From: Phallus indusiatus
Taxonomy: Eukaryota; Basidiomycota; Agaricomycetes; Phallales; Phallaceae
NCBI GenBank assembly: GCA_027605045.1
Contig: JAQFWX010000007.1
Span: forward strand, 1,178,001-1,242,000
DNA: 64,000 bases
Direction: 5' to 3'
The first letter of the stretch is position 1. Every line of letters starts with the position of its first letter. This document shows, piece after piece, positions 1 through 11,608 of the stretch. The notes below the pieces were generated by a model. That model saw nothing but the letters and a program-made list of their open reading frames with translations. It did not search any database and was not told where the DNA came from. Both the position numbers and the translations under genes were made by a program.

Positions 1-342
1 TGGAGCTTGTTCCACATTTTCAACAAATTCTCCGTGTTCCTTGCTAGCAAGTGAAGATTTCTCGATGGACCCCATATTTCGAGGTGTGTGTACTAGTAAT
101 AAGTGAACAATATTCGAAAACGCATTATAGCCACGGGACTTAAGAGATGCTCCAAACGAGGCACATTTCTTATCAAAACTTTCGTAAACGTGTAAAGAGA
201 CTCTTGCTGAACATTTATCCATTTTTCTCTAGAAGCAAGAAGCACAAGCGCACTAATCTCGAAGCTATCCGGATGTATCTTACCGAGCCGAGGTGATGCC
301 GCTGTGAGCGAAGCTGCTAGTTGTGATTGGTACAAACTGTTT

Positions 343-3300
343 CTAATTTTGAAATTCTTTCATGTACTTCGTACTCTTTGCAGTTGGGAGCTCGGTTTTG
401 TTACGAGAAGCCATGAATATGTCCCTGATAATGGACAAAATCTGCGCCCTCGATTCCCAAACGGGTAAAATAATGCAGAATGCCCCCGATAATAATGCCC
501 ATATCTGTTCCAAAACACATTACCCAAAATGAAAACTGACCAAAGCATGCAAAAAAACTCTCTCACCATTGAACAGGCAATCCAAAAACCAAAAAAGCCG
601 TGGCTAAATATATAATGCGAGAAGAACATGGGCAACGGAACGATCTAGATTCAATAAAGCCATTTCATTAAATGAGTTTGAATAGTCGAACATCAAGACA
701 GGTACGCCCTTCAGCTTACCACCATGACGATCAGCGTCAAAGAAATACTCGATATCGCCGCTTTCCTAAATACACGCTGCCAATTTTCCCTAGAAACTAC
801 TTCTCTCACTTCGCTCCGAGTCGCGTCTTTCGGAACAGGGCTATCGAGAGATAGTTTGCCGTCTTTGGCTATGTCGTCACGAGACACGATAGAATCCCGA
901 CTATCAATTCGGATAGGGTCAATAGTGGCTATAGACTGCGTGCCTGAAAAGTCGTAATTCGCAGGTGCTGACGAATTTGGGGAATCAAAGACAAACAAAA
1001 AAAATAAGATCGGACATTGCTAAGAGGGAAAAGTTCTCACGAACATGATAGTGAAAGACCAATGGTAATGACGCCACTAAACAAAATGCTGGTTAGACCG
1101 CTACATACGGCCGAATAAGGTTCAGCCAAATTGTTTATATTGATTTCTCCTGGGCAAACGGAATCATGTTACATATATAAATGACATTGCCCAGATAAAA
1201 ATAGATTTTCAATGTTAAAGAGCTCACCGTATATTTTCCAGCAACCAATCATCCATGCCAGCATTCCGGTCACAAAGCCGGTGAGTGTCCCAGCGAATAC
1301 CGAAACCTTGTTCAGCTTACTCCATGTGACCGTCAAACCAATAGGAATGACAGCCGGGGAAAGCACCACTCCTCTAAGTTCGATTAATTTTTGACGGACT
1401 CCGTTTAAAATTGAATATACTTACTGCACATAGAAAAGCTGAGGCCAAGGAAAGAAATTGTTTGACAAAGCATAGATTATTCATGTCTCAAAAGTGCTTA
1501 CCCAACCAAGGTCAATGTTGGCTCTATGAAGCTACAATAACTAACCGTCAGAAAGGAAAACAGAAACTTCCGAGGCGTCTCGGGAGTATGACTCACAATT
1601 ACAGCCCAAGCACCCATCCAGATTGCCCATACTCCAATGAAAAGATGCGAAATACGAACTATTTCCGCTCCGGAAGCGTCTTTTTTCCAGTATGTCCGGT
1701 ACAGGCTGACAACGATGTTATCATCACAACGGAGAACCCTTACAAAGAACTAGCTTACTCATAAGAGCTGCAAAATATTAGTCAAGACATGTCAATAAAA
1801 TCAAATTTCTTATAGCATACAATATACTCGAAACAGCGATAAGCTCCGCACTTGAAGCCGAAGTAACTGCCATGCTGACGACAGAGTAAGGGGGATATCA
1901 GCTTAATAATTTTTCGAATTTGGCAGTGAATATCACCCCCCAAATCCAGGGTTGACGACTTACAAGACAACTAATAATATGGCGATTGCACCGCCTTTGC
2001 CCATCAACACCGCTGCTGCAGCAGGGGCGGCCAAACCGGCACTAGTCTGAGATGTTATAGCAGAAAATTTTCAATTTACGTGACGTTACGGAATTTAAAA
2101 GGAGGACACGGGAAGACATATGTTACACACCTGAGATGCAGATAATGGGACGGGGAATGTAGGAAATGCAGGCTATGTACATAAAAGAAGTGCAGTTTTT
2201 AGTTGTCATTGCATAGGCGGACTAGGTTCGCAACTGTGTGATTAAAGCTCTTACATTGGTGATTAGAGCTCGCGCCGCTAAACCCAGACAACTTGCGAAG
2301 GCCCACGGAACAGCAAACCAGGAAAGCCCGCCTAGCATCTTTGAAACACAAACACAAAAATTGTCAACACGCGTTTCATTAACATATGCAGAGGTGGACT
2401 TGCATATGCTTTCGTAGTCGACTCCGGTGCGCTCGCAATGGCCTACCCATACATAAATTGGTTATTAAGTTACTTTCAGCCAGGAAAAAAAAATCTTTTG
2501 GCCTACACGTTGCCAGTAACCTTGGTAACAATCTTTCAGGAAACATTTCTTTTTTAGGAATGTTCTGTATAACAAGCTCACCCTGGTCGCAGAATACTCC
2601 AGCAAATCCGCTCAGGAGTGTGGCAGCACCGAAAACAAGACCTTGATTCGACTTCATAGTCAAATAACTACCACCTTGATTTCCTGCGACAGGTGATATT
2701 TCCGCGGCTTTGACGAGTAAATCGTACATCGCTGTAGGACTTCCTACAATGTCTGAAGTACCACTATTTATCAGACTCGGAATCAGCTCGCATTTATCAA
2801 AGGAGAGGACGCAGTCTTACAAAGCTTTAAAAAGGAAGATATAGATGACAGTAAAGAGAATTAGTGTATGGGTCCAGTCGCAAATAAAAGTGGCACGCAA
2901 GCCACCGAAGACGACATCTGTTCAAATGTGAGATTCAAGTTATTAAAGTAAAGAAAGCGAAAAAAGACTAACAAATAGCTATTCCAATAGGTATGAGAAA
3001 ACATGCGGCATCTATATTCATTCCGGTAATTGCATTGACAGTTGCGGCTCCTCCCACTAAAATAACAGGCTTGAGTATTGTACTGATCTCATATTTAAAA
3101 GGCACTTTCTTACAGAGGAGAGAACCGCATACAATCAAATTGCAGAGTATCCCATAAAATGTAAAAAGAAGATGAGCCAACGTTCCGAATCGGACCTTCA
3201 CAATCTTCAAATATTACAGTCAAAAAAATGGACGCTGAGATACTGACAAAATAGAATTATTTGACGAGGAAAATTCACCTCAAGGAAAGTGTGCGCTCCA

Positions 3301-3997
3301 TTTGCATTTACTTTTAGTTTAGCAGCAATCATACTATAAAATATGTTTCCGTTAACGTTGTCTTCTAATGAGAATAAAAATAAAGTGGGTGCACATACGT
3401 GAAAACCGCTAACTGAATGGTTCCTCCAACGCCGTACCACCTTCAAATGATAAAATGTGGGGATTACTTGAAGACATTCAAAAGCATCGTATAAGTACCA
3501 TGGCCCACTAACACCTAATAGCATTTTGATAAACAAATCAAACTAGTTTACGATCAGGAATGACCACATACCTAACGTATAAGCCGCTGTGCTAGACTGT
3601 AACAATGTCGCACTCCAGGTCCAAGCACTGACTCTAACACGTTTTTTAGAATCTGTAAAAGCCAGAAGTTCATTAACGCGATGACTTACATTCCACAACA
3701 GACAAGACCTGGTTTAACGTTCCGAGACGCGCTCGAAAACTACAGCACAATTAAACAAGATTCAGATTTATTTAGGGAATGACGTACTTCTTCGGAAGAG
3801 GAAGGTGTTAACGTTGTGAACTTCCGTTGAAGAAATGTGAGGGCGAGCATGAGACCCGCAAAGAAGAAACCGACGCCAACAACGACACCATATCCCACGC
3901 CTTGAGCTATACAGTAATGTAATGAGATTATTAGAGAGAATTATTAGATAGTTTAGGGATAGTTCGTACGCAGAAGAGGCCTGAATTCGACTTCCAT
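343..3997 (-). CDS. DUR3: Urea active transporter (DUR3 type), many introns
   Basis: Plasma-membrane urea (and possibly polyamine) uptake protein of the sodium:solute symporter family. Translated exons match fungal DUR3 closely: a first short exon (start CAT at 3995-3997), then QGVGYGVVVGVGFFFAG near 3800-3900 (first membrane helix), AAEISPVAGNQGGSYLTMKS at 2620-2710, PIGLTVTWSKLNKVSVFAGT at 1255-1350, and a last exon (about 343-640) with PLPMFFSHYIFSHGFF and a charged tail. The junction at about 645-715 joins VMV to IVPLP in frame. At least ten introns of about 50-70 bases; not every junction was resolved. No frameshift was seen in the exons read. In ascomycetes DUR3 is under nitrogen control, but no regulatory site was identified here. 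Family identity is very secure; substrate is inferred from family. Confidence 0.93.
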
Positions 3998-4836
3998 GGT
4001 CACAACCTCAAGAGGGAAAAAACGACAACACTTTTTGTTTTCATTCCGAAGAGGTGTATATAAATGTCGCACGTGAATGACGGTATCGATAAGGAATCAC
4101 ATAATTGTCAAGAAGCGCATTCAATAGCCAGTCCCACACTGATAAGCCTTAACTGTTTATGTGGAGTTTCAGTTTATTTGGGGCTCGAATATATAGAGAA
4201 TAGGAACCAGAAAAAGCATGGTTTACCTTGAGGTATGGTAGCACTGGCCCGGGAGCTTGAAGGTGCATCCAGCGGATATTACGGATATTGTCGAATTCGA
4301 CGTTGCAAATATTAGGAGGAATCCCAATAAGTCTGTATTATGTATAACCATGTGCTTAGGTGATTTCCAGGTTGGACAAATGTTCTCAACTGTAAGAGTT
4401 CTCAATAATATGGCGCCGCAGAGCAACGAGTAAAGCATACCCACCAACCGTGATTCCAACAATTGATTCTCTCCAATGAGGAAAAATACGGATGCCAAGG
4501 AAAAGCTATGCTGTGCTCGTGCGTCTTGCTTCTTATGCTGATCACTGACAGGCTTGGGAAGGCTAACTGATGACGGAAGTAACACGGTTTTCAGACCTGT
4601 CTAAGTCGTCGGTTATCGCATTTTTTGCCATCTCGGTCCAATGTTTTTTTCTCGAGGGATGAATGACGAAAGAGATGTTACTGTGATGCTAGGTGCAAAC
4701 GGCACTAGGGCCGGCAAATGATTACGTGACTGACTTCATCACCTTGAACTACAAACAACGAACAAGCAAAAAAAGAATAGTTCACTAGTAATACAAACAT
4801 CTACACGAGAAATAAAGATGTAGTTATTCGAGCTTG
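3998..4836. other. Intergenic region upstream of DUR3, no supported gene
   Basis: Promoter-side spacer of DUR3 and the 3' side of the prpF gene. A 120-codon frame lies on the minus strand at 4223-4585. It has a leucine-rich middle but no family I recognise, and it may be chance or an unrecognised exon. TATA-like and AT-rich stretches occur, but no defined site could be assigned. Confidence 0.4.
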
Positions 4837-6165
4837 CTACCACCAGACGGCTCCTTGCATAAGACGACGGCCAGTCCGAATGACTGTTGCACTAGTAGCA
4901 TTTCCTTCGTTATCGAACTGCGCACCAACATCAATCGTCCCACTAGGATGTTTCAAGCGGATCAAGCCCTGTCTCAATCTTCCAGGATCGGGACTACTGT
5001 CAGTGGTGGCACGAACTTGCTCCACGATCTTGTGCACTAGAGTGCCGTTGATAGCTCCAGCCACGCCGAGACACAGTGCAACAGTCACCGGTACAGCGCG
5101 GTGTACTACGTCTAGGGACATGACGTGAATTTCGATCTCGTGTGGGATTCCATCGGGTGCAACTAGTTCGTCGTCGCTTGCGCTTGGAAAACCGACTATC
5201 CCGATTTTTGGCTGAGCTTGCGCAGAAGGATCCAAGCCCATTCGTACCGCGCCAGCTTGCCGTAAGCGTTCGAGGATATCTTGGTGACTGAGTCTGGGTC
5301 CGGTTTTAACATAAACATTTGTAGATGGGAGGTATTTGCTTCCAAAGATTTCTTCGGAGCTGACGAAGACAGTTGGATTTGTGGCGTCTACCAAAGAAGC
5401 GGTATAGCGTTTTTCGGTACCATTGTCGGTGGAAATGACAAGCTCATCAACCGCATTGCCACTAGGAAGAAGTTTTCCCGTTCGTGCACCCCCAGGGTGA
5501 ACGAAATCCAGAACTATTTGCGAAGCTTTTCCCGGTACACCTGCAATCGAAACTTGTTCTTTGTCCAAGTCGGCCTTCAGATGTTTAGTCAAGGGGAAAG
5601 TAGCATGAATCTCCTTGTTGGTATTCGTGTTCCACATTCTGACTGTTCCGAGAGTCTCTCCCTCTGATTCGGAAGGTGAAACCCTAGGGACGCAAATGCC
5701 TTCATCGACAGCAAACACGCCAACCACACTTGACAAGTTCCCACAATTTCCGGTATAGTCGACGTCGGAATCTTTAACTCCTATTTGTGCGAACGTGTAT
5801 TGCATGTCTATTTGCGCTTCCGCCTGCGCAGGTGTGGGTGGTTCGATTATCATAACTTTGGACGTGGACGATTCCCCACAGCCCATTCCATTCAGTTGTC
5901 TAACATGCTCGGGATCCGGCGAGCCCATTAGCTTCACAAACACGGAAGCCCATTCAGAACGGTCCTCGGGAAGGTACTTGCGAAGCACGAATACTCCTTT
6001 GGAGGTTCCTCCGCGAATGAAAGAAGCTGGTAGAGGATTTGGTACTGTACTCTTCATTCGGTAGCGATTTTGAAATACACGAGCGACGCAGGGCGTTCTT
6101 GTGGATAGAGTGAGCCACGACGAGCCTAGGACATGTCCGTGGACAAAGGAATGTACCAACACCAT
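4837..6165 (-). CDS. PrpF family isomerase (methylaconitate-isomerase-like), single exon
   Basis: A 442-residue uninterrupted protein of the PrpF family, whose bacterial members isomerise 2-methylaconitate in the methylcitrate route. The fold is like diaminopimelate epimerase, with two similar halves. The family signature FIRGGTSKGVF lies at about residues 48-58, followed by GMGCGESSTSKV (about 93-104) and DYTGNCGNLSSVVG (about 136-149), which hold the conserved cysteines and glycines. The first 35 or so residues are rich in Ser, Thr, Arg and Val with no acidic residue, resembling a mitochondrial presequence; a shorter start at the internal MKSTVPNPLP (about residue 37) is possible. The length fits fungal homologues and the reading frame is intact. 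The 5' part is duplicated at 11.6-12.7 kb. The real substrate in fungi is not established. Confidence 0.9.
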   Translation of the reverse strand: MVLVHSFVHGHVLGSSWLTLSTRTPCVARVFQNRYRMKSTVPNPLPASFIRGGTSKGVFVLRKYLPEDRSEWASVFVKLMGSPDPEHVRQLNGMGCGESSTSKVMIIEPPTPAQAEAQIDMQYTFAQIGVKDSDVDYTGNCGNLSSVVGVFAVDEGICVPRVSPSESEGETLGTVRMWNTNTNKEIHATFPLTKHLKADLDKEQVSIAGVPGKASQIVLDFVHPGGARTGKLLPSGNAVDELVISTDNGTEKRYTASLVDATNPTVFVSSEEIFGSKYLPSTNVYVKTGPRLSHQDILERLRQAGAVRMGLDPSAQAQPKIGIVGFPSASDDELVAPDGIPHEIEIHVMSLDVVHRAVPVTVALCLGVAGAINGTLVHKIVEQVRATTDSSPDPGRLRQGLIRLKHPSGTIDVGAQFDNEGNATSATVIRTGRRLMQGAVWW

Positions 6166-6525
6166 CGCTAATGATAGACGGCGGCCCGGGCTCCGGGATA
6201 TGTTCCGTCTGAGCTATTTGTCGCTGACTTGCTGGTTGGACCGACTCGGACTCGATGCCAGTAGACTGCTGAGCGCTGACAATTTGGCCCCATCACCCTG
6301 GATTAATGCAGCCGACCTGAATCATGTTCAAATCCCAAAAGAAAAAGAATAGCGTGACAAGACGCATAAAGTTCAGTTTGTTCGCCGACAAGAAAGGAAC
6401 ACAGCGTTCGTAAACGTCGGTTAAAATGTGAAGTGGCGTGTCGATAGATACCCTCTTGTTTGGAAGCTCTCGTCGGAGCGGCTCGTGTTGTCAGCGGAAT
6501 GGTATGGGTGAACACCATAGTCTCG
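5428..6525. repeat. Segmental duplication, copy 1 (5' half of prpF plus upstream DNA)
   Basis: This stretch is nearly identical, in the same orientation, to 11609-12692. It covers roughly the first 246 codons of the prpF gene and about 360 bases upstream of its start. Small insertions and deletions and scattered substitutions separate the copies. Homology ends sharply at both sides, inside the coding region on the left. Confidence 0.9.
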
Positions 6526-7027
6526 GACGGATAACAGCTCGAACACCCACCTGACTCAGCGGCTAGCTGCCGCGTTTAAACGCCCATTAAACTCTTGCCT
6601 TTCATCAATCATTTAAAGAGCCCGACGATTTACACTTCATATGAAAAGTAATAATGAGGTACTCTTTCTCGTTCCAAAGGGCAAATAAATCTCATCAAGT
6701 GGAATCGGACCAGTCGACTGAACACTGATATATTGCACTCCTGTGACCAGGCTAATGTCAAAACCAGACTGTTCGCTTCTAGTCCACGCATTAGTATCGC
6801 CACAGATTTGACACCCGAAGCTTTATTCAGCAAGAATCATGTGCGCACAACGAGCCGGAAAAAACCGTGTAAGATGAGCTTCACATATAACACGTATCAA
6901 AAGTAAAAATGTAACAATGAATTTATGACTCATAAATACATAATTGCCCTAATGATTTTAGCATCTGGACTTCTCTCATTTCGCGTTAACTTTCACAAGG
7001 TTTAGGGTTTGAATTTAACTTACACTA
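6526..7027. other. Intergenic, no supported gene
   Basis: AT-rich spacer between the duplicated block and the inverted repeat. Only short frames without recognisable similarity were seen. Confidence 0.4.
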
Positions 7028-7514
7028 GTGACGGCATTATTTCTAAAAGCCAGTAGCAAGAGATTGAGAAAATACAGCAGTTTGCATTACGTAAGTCCGG
7101 CGCTCGTTTTGTCAAGATAATCACTGAGACCTTGCGAACGCAATAGCTCGTCCAATTTTGAAGATTTTTACTTACTGTTTCTTTAGGATATGTTCAGATA
7201 TATTAGATCTAGTGCATCATGTACTTTACCAAGCTTATAAATGTGCACCCCAAAGTTTGACCTTTTCTCCCCAAAAAACAGCAATGGGGAAAACCTCAAA
7301 GTAACTCATAAAAAGTGAACAGTGCACTAGATAAAGTATTTTTGGACATATTTTGAAGAAACAGTAAGATAAAATTCTCAAAATTGCACGAGCTATCGCG
7401 TTCGCAAGGTTTCGATGATTGTATTGACAAAACGAGCGCCGGACTTACGTAATGCAAACTGCTGTAATGATAATGATAATCTCTTACATAAAAGTTAAGC
7501 CTAGCTTTAGTCAC
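7028..7514. repeat. Large imperfect inverted repeat (hairpin or MITE-like element)
   Basis: The left arm (about 7028-7225) reappears reverse-complemented in the right arm (about 7310-7514). Shared blocks include CAGTTTGCATTACGTAAGTC, CGGCGCTCGTTTTGTCAA, GCGAACGC, an AGCTCGT/ACGAGCT pair and AGTGCA. The spacer (about 7226-7309) itself carries a weaker inverted block (CAAAGTTTGACC...CCCC against GGGG...CCTCAAAG). Outer ends read GTGAC and GTCAC. The arms differ at many single positions, so the element is not recent. No transposase gene is inside. A 72-codon frame on the minus strand inside it is probably an artefact. Confidence 0.8.
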
Positions 7515-7542
7515 ATTCTTCTCGATTTCTTTTATCGACTTC

Positions 7543-8314
7543 CTAAGTTCTCCCGGAGTTCTCGGCGGAAATTCTCTTTTCAGATAGCTGAGGTAGGCTG
7601 AGGTCTGCTTTAGCGTTCATCAACACGCTGATTAAAAAATTCATTATGAAGCAATTAAAGGAATAAGCTAGATTAGCATACGATCGGTATCTTCTTGTTG
7701 TTCTTCCGTGGGCTGTGTTGAACTCGTATCCGTCCATTGTGTTGATGATGTCATTTACAGTTGGAAGAATCACCTTGATCTCCCTTTTGAGGGATTCAAG
7801 CTTGGAGGAAATGATCTGATGGGCCAACCTAAATCAATCTCAAGCACTCCATAGACATAGTGAGTCGTTACGTACCCCGCTTCTACGGAAACGATTGTAA
7901 TAATTCGCCCCAGCTCCTTCTATGTCCGCGGCGGGAGCGATCAATTCCGGGGCCTCGTTACGCTTTCCAACGACAATCAGCTCATAGAGGAACTAGTAAT
8001 TGTAGTGCTCACCCTCTTCGCTCGGCGTTTAATGATATTGTTCGACAATTTGTATAAAAGGAATAAAAGACTAAGCCCAAGTAAAGTGCAGGCGAATTCG
8101 ACCACTCGTTCAATAATAGATGAACGAAGTGGACTCTCTTTTAATCTATAAAGCTTGAGACATGGCTCCTTTGGAAAATTGCGAGGAAGGATAGCATACA
8201 TTGCGACTATCGTAGTCTACCGCGATTTAGTATCACGGGTTTAATAAAAAGCAATATACTCACTGTGGAAGCCGGAGGAGTCGTAGTGCTGTGTGTGGTC
8301 GATAGAGAAGCCAT
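7543..8314 (-). CDS. Small hypothetical membrane protein, spliced
   Basis: Not recognised. A possible start (CAT at 8312-8314) gives a short Ser/Thr-rich exon ending at a GTGAGT donor. The next exon begins TTIVAMYAILPRNF and carries one clear membrane helix (FACTLLGLSLLFLLYKL) followed by a basic stretch IIKRRAKR, a stop-transfer pattern. Later exons hold an Ala/Pro/Glu-rich linker and an amphipathic, probably coiled segment (LESLKREIKVILPTVNDII). The junction near 7830-7860 could not be put in frame with confidence, so the exon set is provisional. The end at 7543 depends on whether a last intron with acceptor at about 7590 is used. Confidence 0.5.
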
Positions 8315-8815
8315 GTACTAATTGTATCATTGATTTGTATAGCCGGCGTAATATTATGATATGTATGCGGATAGTGAGAATGAGAGATGGTGGGAAGGAC
8401 GACGGGACGCGTGTGAAACGTCAACCAGTCACACGACCCCTGCGCCACTCGTTCCCAGTGCCCACTGCCTAGTCCCTACTTTCCATTCAACTGCGGTTCT
8501 GTTGTACATACCACATTTTTAATAGACGCAATGCTTGCTTTGTCCCTTCCGTCAATCGCTTTTAAAAGGACGACTACTCTGGTGCGGCATGCGGCGTCTT
8601 AATATTGTTATAGACTTTCTTCGTCTGTTCGGGGGCCCACTTTCTTTTCATTAGCTGCATCTACCTCCACGGTTGTGCCCACCACGTCCCCAGGTCACTC
8701 ACATATCGTTTAACAGACTAAAATCAGGAGCTGTTCAAATTTTCGCTCTTGCTATAGCCCATCCATAATGCTCATAATTGGATTACGGTCGACTCAAACG
8801 ACGATATTCCACATG
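8315..8815. other. Intergenic, nothing recognised
   Basis: Divergent spacer between the small membrane protein gene and the P450 remnant. No coding signal was recognised. Confidence 0.35.
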
Positions 8816-9240
8816 ATCTCCGGTCTTACGTTTTGTTCTACGTCGCGTTGATTTCGTCCTTCCATTGCTTATCGCTTATGGCATCTCCCCTTTTTATCCT
8901 CTTGCGTCTGATCTCGGACCTTTTGTTTGCAGGCTTACTAGATTTTGGGCGACTTCTATCGCTTATAAAGGGTTTCAGCACCGATACTACAAATCTCTGC
9001 ATGAAAAGTACGGGACTCACGTTAGAACTGGTATGATCCTCAGGTCTTTTTGAACACTTTTGCTCCGCTACTGAACTATTGAATAAAAGCCTAATCATGC
9101 TCACATATGTGATATCGATGCCATTTTGTCTATTTCAATTCATCTACGTTACCAAATCCGTCCTGCAAAGACACCCATCGAAGTTGAATGGTGTCAACCT
9201 CCCACTGGGTGGTTTCGCGAGTTCAATGATCACCGGAATC
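8816..9240 (+). pseudogene. Cytochrome P450 N-terminal remnant
   Basis: One frame reads YGISPFYPLASDLGPF, then an Arg/Trp segment and HEKYGTHVRTG before a GT donor at about 9029. This fits the start of microsomal P450s: hinge with ISPFHPLA..PGP, helix A, and HxKYG..VRxGPN. A following frame has HICDIDAI, similar to the next conserved stretch. There is no in-frame ATG or clear membrane anchor, the second exon soon meets stops, and no I-helix, ExxR or haem-cysteine motif follows before 10 kb. It is best explained as a truncated, decayed gene. A gene with unusual splicing cannot be fully excluded. Confidence 0.55.
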
Positions 9241-10249
9241 ATGTCTGATCCCGTGATTTATGATCGGTGAACGTGTATGCAGGCGTTAATGTGAATTGCT
9301 GTCGATGCATCCTAATCTTCCTCCTGTCCCCAGCTTGAGATGCAATGTGATGTTTTATGCACTTTGAGGCGGAAGATGTCATCTGGTAAAGTCTCTAGGC
9401 GCGTGCTCAGCAGGACGTCAGATCGAAACAACACCAGCTTGGGTGGGTATTGTAAACATTGGTCCAGCCCCTTAAGCTTGGTACGTTCCGTTCAAGAAGA
9501 GCAAGATAGGTTTTTAAACGGTAACCTAGAGTGCTTTCACAGAGATATTCGTCGTGATATAAACCCTTATTCCTTCAGATCTTTTGGTAAAGCCACATCA
9601 TCGCATATCGCATTCACAACGAAATCAGCACCATGCCTATTTACAATGGAGATCTCTTGCAGCCAGACGCCGTCAATCGCGCCCTGTGGAATGCAACCTT
9701 GAGGGTATATTTCTCCCTCGCGAGTCACGACTTCAAAAACAAGGGTTATCATTCTGTCTTAACGGAGGTTGTGAGCATATCTAACACTAGACTGAGCCCC
9801 CAACCTAAGAGGAGGGCTCTGACGAGACCCATGACACCTGAAAAAGAAAGGTCGTTTACAAGAGGGCTAGGGTACCCAAGGTAGATATCATTCAAGAAGT
9901 GTATACGATGAATGAAGCTTACCTTACATTCATCATATAGGATTCCCTGGTAGATAATGGGCATCTCAATGAAGAGTCAGTGAGTAAGGAAGGTTTATAT
10001 TTAGCTTTAGGTCTTTAAGAAAAAACGATGTATACTGAAAAATGTTTAAAATTTGTATTACCATTGTACAACCTCATAATGGAGAACATAAACTGCATGC
10101 AAATTTTTGCTACCTTAGGCGCCTCTAGTACTACAAATAAATCTTTCTTTTTTTGGAGCTTAAGGAACGTAGTTTTGGTGAAAATCAACCAATTGCTACT
10201 TTCCGAACCAGATAAGGCCGAAGGCCTTGCTTGTATCTTGAACTTCTTA
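9241..10249. other. Unassigned region with short frames
   Basis: Several frames of 60-120 codons on both strands, for example a minus-strand frame at 9567-9752 and one at 9749-9964 split by a plausible GTAAGC donor near 9920. None was recognised. They may be debris around the P450 remnant or an unrecognised short spliced gene. Confidence 0.3.
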
Positions 10250-11266
10250 TTAACTTCTGCGCAGGTGACCCTTCCGAGTCAACTTTTTGAGAAATGACTT
10301 CGACGCCACAAAGGTTTGTACGAGGCGTCGGATTCCCTTTTTCTTTTGATTTCGTAACCCCCACGGCGGATAGTACACTCTGGAATCCCATTTCCATCCG
10401 ATTTCTTCAAGATTTTGACGCCTCAAATAGTACTCAAATACTTCGTTCAGACTCAAAGATATGGTGGGCTCTGACGCTTTTCCGAGAGACATTTGGATTC
10501 CTTGTATGAAAAGACGAGGCGTTGCGTCGAAGAGTGAGCCCCAGAGCCTTGCAATATCGCGAAATATGGGCACATCTGTGTAATGTCTTCCTGAGTTGGT
10601 TGGAAATTCGTCGCCTGTTACCAAAATGTCCAGTATTTCTAATGAATGCTTGCGGCATGAAAACCGTACGGGTGTATCTCTCGAGATTGTTGTTATACAG
10701 GGCTGTTCTCCAAAATGGAAACAGTCAATCATGTACTTGGAGACATAAAAGTGTAGATAAAGCGCGTTGACTGATTTCGGTAGGCATGCCGGGAACAGAA
10801 AATTGTGAGGGTCGAACATTACATATGCGCCAAAATGAACGTGAACTGCGCGAAGATTGGAAAACAAACCCTTTTGGGTCAAAAGGTTACCCATGAAATA
10901 GGGTACAGGATCTGCGTGCAAATACTCGCTTCTGAGCAAGTTGTGCTCGTCAAACCAATCGGATTCACAACCACAAAACTCCAATGGAAACTCCAAGGAG
11001 CGACACCGTGTATTCAAGACATGATTCCGTGGAAGATTCTCCAATCTGGACACCCAGCGTTCATAGTAGGCCCTAGAAGGTATACAGACATCTAGGGACG
11101 CCAAATACAGACAGACCCATCGTAGCTGCTTGCTGATACGAGAGAGCGTGAGTAACTGCTTGTGGCGATACGGGATGAGTTCACCCTGTGTTGGGCCTGG
11201 AAGGGCGTATTCAACGATGACAACTAATGTTTCGAAAGGTAAACGTTCCATGGGAGTAACAGTCAC
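10250..11266 (-). CDS. F-box-like protein, single exon
   Basis: A 338-residue uninterrupted protein. The start has the pattern of the large, fast-diverging Agaricomycete F-box-like group: MERLPFETLVVIVEYALP at about residues 6-23, then a hydrophobic RISKQLRWVCLYL segment. The rest is an irregular Leu-rich body without zinc or catalytic motifs. Such proteins are thought to link targets to SCF ubiquitin ligases through Skp1, but that is by family only and the F-box here is weak. No intron is needed. It lies just downstream of the broken prpF copy on the same strand. Confidence 0.6.
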   Translation of the reverse strand: MTVTPMERLPFETLVVIVEYALPGPTQGELIPYRHKQLLTLSRISKQLRWVCLYLASLDVCIPSRAYYERWVSRLENLPRNHVLNTRCRSLEFPLEFCGCESDWFDEHNLLRSEYLHADPVPYFMGNLLTQKGLFSNLRAVHVHFGAYVMFDPHNFLFPACLPKSVNALYLHFYVSKYMIDCFHFGEQPCITTISRDTPVRFSCRKHSLEILDILVTGDEFPTNSGRHYTDVPIFRDIARLWGSLFDATPRLFIQGIQMSLGKASEPTISLSLNEVFEYYLRRQNLEEIGWKWDSRVYYPPWGLRNQKKKGIRRLVQTFVASKSFLKKLTRKGHLRRS

Positions 11267-11608
11267 GATGGTGCAATTGGTGGTCTCAGCGGAGCCTGAA
11301 AAGCGTCAACTATTATTATTGCGCGCGTGGACACGGTGAGATCATCCATCAATTTGTCTCTAAGAAAGACGAGCTATTTAAGAGCACCTGTATTAGTGGG
11401 GGCCCTCTCAGAGTCAGACTACTTTTCCAGGATATGCATCATTTTTCGGTCTCCTATAGTTCGCCGTGTAGCACCGCTTGATGCGACTTGTCTCTACTCC
11501 CCCAATTCCCATCAACGGCAATGTCTCCAAACTCTTTGTTTTCTTCTTGCCGTGTCAGATTATTGACAACATCAATACTATTCACAATGCACCCAAGAGT
11601 TTCTTCTC
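11267..11608. other. Spacer between the F-box-like gene and the duplicated block
   Basis: No gene supported. The left edge of the prpF duplication (position 11609) abuts unrelated sequence here. Confidence 0.4.

Noticed and set aside
4223..4585. 120-codon minus-strand frame as a real gene upstream of DUR3
   Set aside because: No family similarity, no convincing splice extension and ordinary codon use; kept only as a note in the spacer.
4880..6064. Plus-strand frames of 80-130 codons across the prpF gene
   Set aside because: Shadow frames of the conserved PrpF coding sequence on the opposite strand.
7296..7514. 72-codon minus-strand frame inside the inverted repeat
   Set aside because: It lies wholly in one arm and the spacer of the hairpin and has no protein similarity. 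The mirrored arm has no equivalent frame.
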